Below are positions 59,101 through 64,000 of a DNA stretch of 64,000 nt, piece by piece. The stretch is from contig JAJHTX010000013.1 in NCBI GenBank assembly GCA_032164295.1, forward strand, positions 1,240,001-1,304,000. The letters run 5' to 3'. Position 1 is the stretch's first letter; each line of letters begins with the position of its first letter. Source of the stretch: Inonotus obliquus. Its lineage: Eukaryota > Basidiomycota > Agaricomycetes > Hymenochaetales > Hymenochaetaceae. Both the position numbers and the translations under genes were made by a program. The notes under the pieces are model-generated. The model made no database searches. It saw only the letters and a list, made by a program, of their open reading frames with translations, and was not told the DNA's origin.

Positions 59101-59441
59101 GAAATAGTACGTACCAGAGTCGCCGCCCACGTCCATGCGGATACGATACCCGAAGCGATCAGACCGGGCTTAACACTGCGTGAAGCACTGCTGAACTCCT
59201 CATTGTTTGATGGCTTGAACGGTGTGTACCGGGCTTGAATAGCAGTCAAGCCAAGCATGAATACGCTGAAGAATAATCCGATCCCTGTCGGAAATTTGAG
59301 AGTGGTGTTCCGCAAATTTCCAATGTTCACTGCCTACCAACAACTAGAGTGCTCGTTAAGGCAAGTAAGGAATAAGTAGCGGGAATACTCACCAACTCCA
59401 TAGCCGGCTCCCTGGGGAAGGACTGTCGAAACTTCCGACAT
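56109..59441 (-). CDS. DUR3: DUR3-type urea/H+ or Na+ symporter (sodium:solute symporter family)
   Basis: Fifteen exons (minus): 59393-59441, 59115-59284, 58904-58996, 58703-58806, 58558-58645, 58425-58501, 58059-58367, 57742-57991, 57551-57607, 57410-57487, 57162-57335, 57011-57097, 56681-56950, 56393-56581, 56109-56186; total 2073 nt, 690 residues, matching fungal Dur3 length. Start [17 protein letters not shown] precedes the first helix. Family text includes [88 protein letters not shown] and [12 protein letters not shown]. About 14-15 hydrophobic helices are expected, with a charged loop (residues about 512-585) before the last two. It imports urea (in yeast also polyamines) across the plasma membrane. 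Two GATA motifs upstream suggest nitrogen control. Confidence 0.95.
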
Positions 59442-59570
59442 CGCTAGGTTCTACCTCAACTCCGTTAATGTGACTTGATGGTTGAGAAGAAAAGAGAAAG
59501 CGCTCACGTCCTTCGCGAAGTCCGCCGTCACGGCAGCTTAAATGGTCTTCAGTGAGCGCCTTTTGTTATG

Positions 59571-59617
59571 CTTATCTCTGTGGGCGGGGCACATTGATTG
59601 TACCAGAGGGCGATAAG
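59571..59617 (-). promoter_or_regulatory. Paired GATA-factor sites upstream of the DUR3-like gene
   Basis: CTTATC at 59571-59576 (GATAAG on the gene's strand) and GATAAG at 59612-59617 lie about 130 and 171 bp upstream of ATG 59441, in opposite orientations. HGATAR cores are bound by AreA/NIT2-type nitrogen regulators, which control urea uptake genes in other fungi. Their use here is inferred. Confidence 0.5.
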
Positions 59618-61594
59618 CCGGCAATGTTTGATATCACCGCAGGATAACGGAATCAATAGTTTTCCAGGTGGCTCCTGGTGGCATCCAAGAAAAATCCAAA
59701 GGTCATGAAGGCTTGCGCATTAGCAGGATGCGGCCTCCAGTATTCAATATATCGAGCATGCTGGCGGAGAAATCACCATTCAGCGGGCAGAAAACACGGA
59801 GAAGATACAACATGGGCGTTGAGTCGCAATTTGCAATGGCTGATTTACGTAAAATTTCCTTTGATCTATTTTAGACCACGTGCTTGGCTGCGTCACGTGG
59901 ACTCGAGGGAATAAATCCTGAATTTTATTGCTATCTTCGCATATAGGGCAGTGGTGCAATCTTGGATCTAAACGCGTCTTGCCCATACACAATGTATTAT
60001 AGCTATCTTTCTGACATTTGATGATAAGAAGCATTCAGTTGTTATCTATTTACTTCAATTCTTGCCAACGGCGGTGACAAGGATTTCCGTAGATACGCCC
60101 GAATAATCTTGGAAACAATGAGCCCGCAGGATTCTGCTTACATCCTTGGAGATGAGTAGGACAGTTACTTGAGTCTCGAGACTCAGCCGGAAGCCACATC
60201 AGAAAGACCGTTACGACCCTTCTTTTTGTGATTTGGCATTTCTGCATCGAGCTTTCTGCTGTTAGAATACCCCAGAAGGTAGAGACGGCGCCGTGTGAGT
60301 GTTCCCCTGCTCTACTGAGGAGCGAAGGAGTCATTTGCTTTGAGTCGTAACATAAAGGCCTAGAGACAAAGAAGCTGGAGAATTGGAAAAAGAAACCAAG
60401 TCTAGACCTACCTTAAAATCGCAAGCGACAGTTGTTTCTTTTGCTATATCCGTACCTTTCGCAGATTAGTTTGTCGCTTCGTTTCTCTGAAAGATACTCA
60501 CTGTGGAGTGGGAATCTTCTTTAGATTTTATCGAAAACTTTCAAGGCGATTTATCCACGAATTCGACCATCTTTAACCCACATAGAACGTAAAACGCTGT
60601 GAATGGGCTTCCAGGTACGTCTAGATCATCCTCCTGAGAACTAGTACACCGCGACCAAGCCGGTAATATCGCATTTTACCTGAAGCATCGCCACATAGAT
60701 AAGTCATTGGAGAGTTTAGATCTCCATCAGTAGATAAGCAAGAAAGATTGGTTAGAGTAACGAAGGAAGATCCGTTAGAAGAAGCGCAGATGATATGTGC
60801 GCCGGAACGTCTATAGAATGCACAGAGCTTTAGAATGTGGGTATACCTCGGCGTTTGCTGGCATTGATCGCAATGGACTTTGCAGAAACGCGAGGAGTTG
60901 ACAAACACGAGCTTACTATCCGAATCGATAATTGGTCAGCCTAAGTAAAATGCGAGCCCATCGCGAGAGTCTTTCTTAACAACACTTACAATATTCCCAG
61001 GAGTTAGAAGTTTTGAAGAATGCCCAATAGGACGACGAAAGAAACATCGCCAGTGAAGACCGAGGTTCCCTGTGAGGCTGATCGGAGCGGCGAATGAACC
61101 AGATCGAAGCATCCATTGTCTGCATCGTAGCTGTTTATCCTAACGAGCATCTCAGCAGCCCGCATCTTATTTGATAAAAGCGACATACCCGCTCAAAACG
61201 GGATTCTTCCAATGTTCTCATTATTGCACACTGCTCGTGCTCAACAACACCTTCAAACATCCCGAGAGTATCCATATGCAAATATGGAGCGAAGTACCTT
61301 CACCTAATGTGCCTTTTCTTCTCCGTAAGGACGTTTGAAAGTACTGTCAGTGCATCTAAGCCCATATTGATGGTGGAAGATGCCGAGCAAATCGGAACTT
61401 GAAAAAAGAGACACGAAGTATCACGTGCAAGGGATTACCTATTCCGTCGCGTGCAGTGGCTGAAAGATGACTATCAAGATCGCACATCGAGCTCGTCTTT
61501 CTCTCTACCTTCACCAACTCACCTTTCTCCACCGCTATCATTCAATCCATTCTTCACCTGATTCCTGTTTCCTCGATAATCACCAAGTGAAACC
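59618..61594. other. Intergenic region with unassigned open segments
   Basis: About 2 kb. Minus-strand open segments at 60050-60334, 60621-60908 and 61004-61186 have moderate coding character (for example MRAAEMLVRINSYDADNGCF), but no family was recognised and the segments could not be joined. The last 120 bases before the profilin ATG are CT-rich leader. Confidence 0.4.
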
Positions 61595-62332
61595 ATGTCC
61601 TGGCAAGGTCAGTAGGACGATCTGAAGATAGGGATGAATTACACGCATATACTTACCCATCTATTTATTCCGCGTTGTGCCATTGCGGACGCCGTGGAAT
61701 AGCCTACGTTGATGATAACCTCGTCGGCACGGGAAAGATCTCAAAAGCTGCGATTCTCGGTCTACAGGGCGGTGTATGGGCTGCATCAGCGGGATATACT
61801 GTACGTCCTCAGTTATTCTTCTTTCCTTTCGCCAAGTCGTAACCAGCATTATGCTCTATATTCATTTGTTATATCGACCTGGCAATCGATTGACAACAAA
61901 TCGTGCCATAGTTATCACCCGAGGAGCAGAAGGCGGTAATCAATGCCTTCTCGAATCCATCGGAGACGCAGGCTCATGGGATCAAGCTCGCTGGCCAGAA
62001 GTTTTTCACATTGCGAGCTGATACAGATCGTGTATATGGAAAGAAGGCCGTAAGTTCTTTCCGCTCGTCCAGGATCTCCACTTTCACTGATCATGCGCGT
62101 ATGCACTATCTATGTCTTTCACACCTCACATGATTTTACGCGTTTACCCTCGCGTACCATTGCACATGCATCTTTACGCATTACTTTCGTCACTATATAG
62201 GCGGACGGCTGCGTACTAGTGAAGACGACCCAAGCTGTGCTTGTCACGGAGTACGCTGCGCCGGTGCAAGCCAGTGAGGCGACAACTGTCGTCGAGAAAC
62301 TCGCGGATTACCTCAAATCGGTTAACTATTAG
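61595..62332 (+). CDS. Profilin
   Basis: Four exons: 61595-61607, 61703-61800, 61912-62049 and 62201-62332; total 381 nt, 126 residues, the standard fungal profilin length. The N-terminus MSWQAYVDDNL, the middle GGVWAASAGYTLSPEEQKAV, and the C-terminal half with GQKFFTLRADTDRVYGKKA, GCVLVKTTQAVLVTEY and EKLADYLKSVNY cover the actin- and polyproline-binding surfaces. Profilin buffers actin monomers and feeds formins at hyphal tips. The first exon is only 13 nt (MSWQ plus one base), typical of basidiomycete profilin genes. A strong CT-rich leader precedes the ATG, as in highly expressed fungal genes. Confidence 0.96.
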
Positions 62333-63199
62333 ACGTTATGCGTGCCTGCTCCGATTGGACCGCCTCCGATTGGACCGCTCCTCGGAAGACTCGGATAAGC
62401 TCTCGCTTAAGCAGTGTGCGTTTGGTTGGATGTGGGTGCGGATTTGTCGTCGGCAGGCTCTTGCGGTTTCCTCTTTTTGTTGATTTCTCTTTTATATGAG
62501 ACTAGTGCCCGCAAGGGGATGGACGTATGGTTCAGAAGACAAATACAGACTTCAAGAAGTCGTTGTAGCTAATAAATTTGAGTAAACTTGACTGATCGAT
62601 CTTTCCTCAAATTTATGGGAATCGTTTACGTAATATTGTTACCGTTGACATAATCTTTCTGGCGTCTCTTGCTCTCAACATTCAACATTCATGACTTCGC
62701 CGATATTGAGGGGTCGATAGATTGCAGAGAATACTATGCTACTGCAGAAAGCTTCATCGCTTTCGGTAGAGATGTGGCAGCTCCCAGGCGTCCTGGATGA
62801 AGAAAGTTCCCCCTAATGGTTGGCCTGGTATGTCAAGCGCTTTCGAAGAGAGTCATGCATTTTTACTTCAAGTTCTTCGACGGTGAAGCGTACCGACGTT
62901 GAGCGGACCACGACCTGATCCTCCCGGAATGCTCGTTGTTCTTTTAGGAAAGATTTGATGCGAGGGCGTCGAGGCGAAAGGTTGCTCTTTGTGATTTCCC
63001 GTGTCTAGTCAAAATCGTACCGCAGCTGGCCCATATTTACCGTGCTCAACCAGCTGAACTTCTATCATGAACCACGGCCATCATAGTCCCAGGTAAGAGT
63101 GTCCCATGTTCTGCGCTGCAATGAAGCCTAGACGTACTTCACCTGATGTAGCTCGGTAGGATGGACTTCAGTTTCAAAGCAAATTGAAGTACGGCAACA
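62333..63199. other. Intergenic region downstream of profilin
   Basis: About 870 bases with the profilin 3' UTR. An EH-like 5' end for the relic to the right may begin here but could not be aligned with confidence. Confidence 0.4.
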
Positions 63200-64000
63200 T
63201 GAACTTACGTATTATACGCGACATGTTAGCTCTGAAGGATACCCCTCCGTACTGGGAATCGGTTGCTACTATCTGAAGTGGCTGGACAACAATCCTCGGA
63301 ATAATGGAACTATATCCGCTCCAGAAGAAAATTATGAAGTTCCTTAGACGGAGATACTTTGGCTCTCCATTATGTTCATGTCAAAGGTCCACGGAGTGAT
63401 GCGATGTCCCTATTCTCCCCGGTAAATGGCCCGATCTCATATCTCACAGCTTGATATGATTCAAGCGCAACAGGTAATCTACTTGGCTTTCATAGAGTCT
63501 TCAAATCGCTGACAATTTGCCGGGATCCCAGTTTTCCAGTAAAAGGCGTATGTCGTCACAGCGCCGCGGAATACTTCTGGATTATTTCCAACGGGTTTCA
63601 TGTCCTCATGACATTATCTGCTATCGACGATTCTGCGACGTGATGGCTGGGACCAAGCCAACAACGCCCATATCCGCTCTTGGTCAATTGATTTGTGTAG
63701 TTCAGGTCAGTAATTGGAAATATGTAACGTCGGCATTCCTTGAGCGGAACCTGAGTATCTTGACGTCAGAGAGCGATGGTATCGAGAACTATGGCGAATT
63801 CACTTGTTATTCACTTCAACATGTTCGCCGATGTCAGATTCCTTCCAGCACTTCCGCCCGATCTGCCCGATGCCGACTTGCCCGACATTGATAAGTGCAT
63901 GCTTAAGCACGGTTATGAGACGCGTAACATAGGCCTCGGATATCTCATCCTCCAGACCAAAATACCAAGGTAAGTCCCTGAATTAGAATCGGGTGGGTCG
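63200..64000 (+). pseudogene. Epoxide hydrolase 3, decayed copy, partial at right edge
   Basis: Plus strand retains, in different frames, EH landmarks in the right order: a degenerate LGIGCYYLKWLDNN (matches LGIDFDYLKKLKNM), DGDTLALHYVHVKGPRSDAM, GFHRVFKSLT, DGWDQANNAHI and finally LPALPPDLPDADLPDIDKCM with GLGYLILQTK and a GTAAGT donor at about 63971. HGWPG is replaced and stops or frame changes separate the blocks. The gene continues beyond the window. Confidence 0.7.

Noticed and set aside
1..64000. CRISPR arrays, operons, rRNA genes or prophage
   Set aside because: None seen; spliceosomal introns throughout show a eukaryotic nuclear locus.

Overview
The window is nuclear DNA from a filamentous basidiomycete, most likely an agaricomycete. 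Nearly every gene has many short GT-AG introns (45-125 bp) and donors such as GTATGT, GTGCGT, GTAAGT and GTACGT. It also holds families typical of mushroom-forming fungi (DUF6533 membrane proteins, microsomal P450s, DUR3, UBR7, profilin) and an intron-containing tRNA-Ile. No prokaryotic features are present. Exon coordinates were worked out by hand from splice sites and reading phase. For ten genes the summed exon length is a multiple of three and ends at a stop codon.

Layout. (1) 1-7.7 kb: a 5.44-kb-period tandem duplication of a large minus-strand P-loop NTPase gene, resembling fungal Crinkler/RHS-like proteins. The left copy runs off the window and has lost two splice acceptors. The right copy is an open 898-codon model lacking the N-terminal exon. 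(2) 7.8-9.0 kb: a dispersed repeat, a tRNA-Ile(AAU) gene with a 50-nt intron, and a 0.66-kb TA-flanked MITE. (3) 9.5-28 kb: a gene-rich conserved block with a 14-exon F-box/WD40 gene (-), an HMG-box factor (+), a Dma1-type FHA-RING ubiquitin ligase (+), an SDR oxidoreductase (+) and NAD(P)HX epimerase (-). (4) 29.3-46 kb: a fast-evolving array of at least five DUF6533 membrane-protein gene copies plus an orphan last exon, mixed with relics of the last exon of an epoxide hydrolase (EH) gene in the opposite orientation. (5) 42.7-47.9 kb: two intact EH genes facing each other. (6) 49-59.5 kb: UBR7-type ligase, P450, a second MITE and a DUR3 urea transporter with upstream GATA sites. (7) 61.6-62.3 kb: profilin, followed by a decayed third EH copy at the right edge.

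The most informative structure is the DUF6533/EH array. The only intact EH terminal exon next to a DUF6533 copy (46039-46136, minus) has four decayed relatives, each just downstream of another DUF6533 copy in the same convergent orientation. This suggests that a convergent DUF6533-EH pair was repeatedly copied, with one breakpoint inside the EH gene, leaving EH tail relics. Only the two DUF6533 copies that kept an ATG also kept a TATATAA box about 40 bp upstream. The two MITEs differ in sequence but share one asymmetric layout of terminal and subterminal repeats.

Well supported: the conserved genes, the tRNA and the MITE ends. Approximate: exon structure of the DUF6533 copies. Unknown: the coding content of several intergenic stretches, listed as such.
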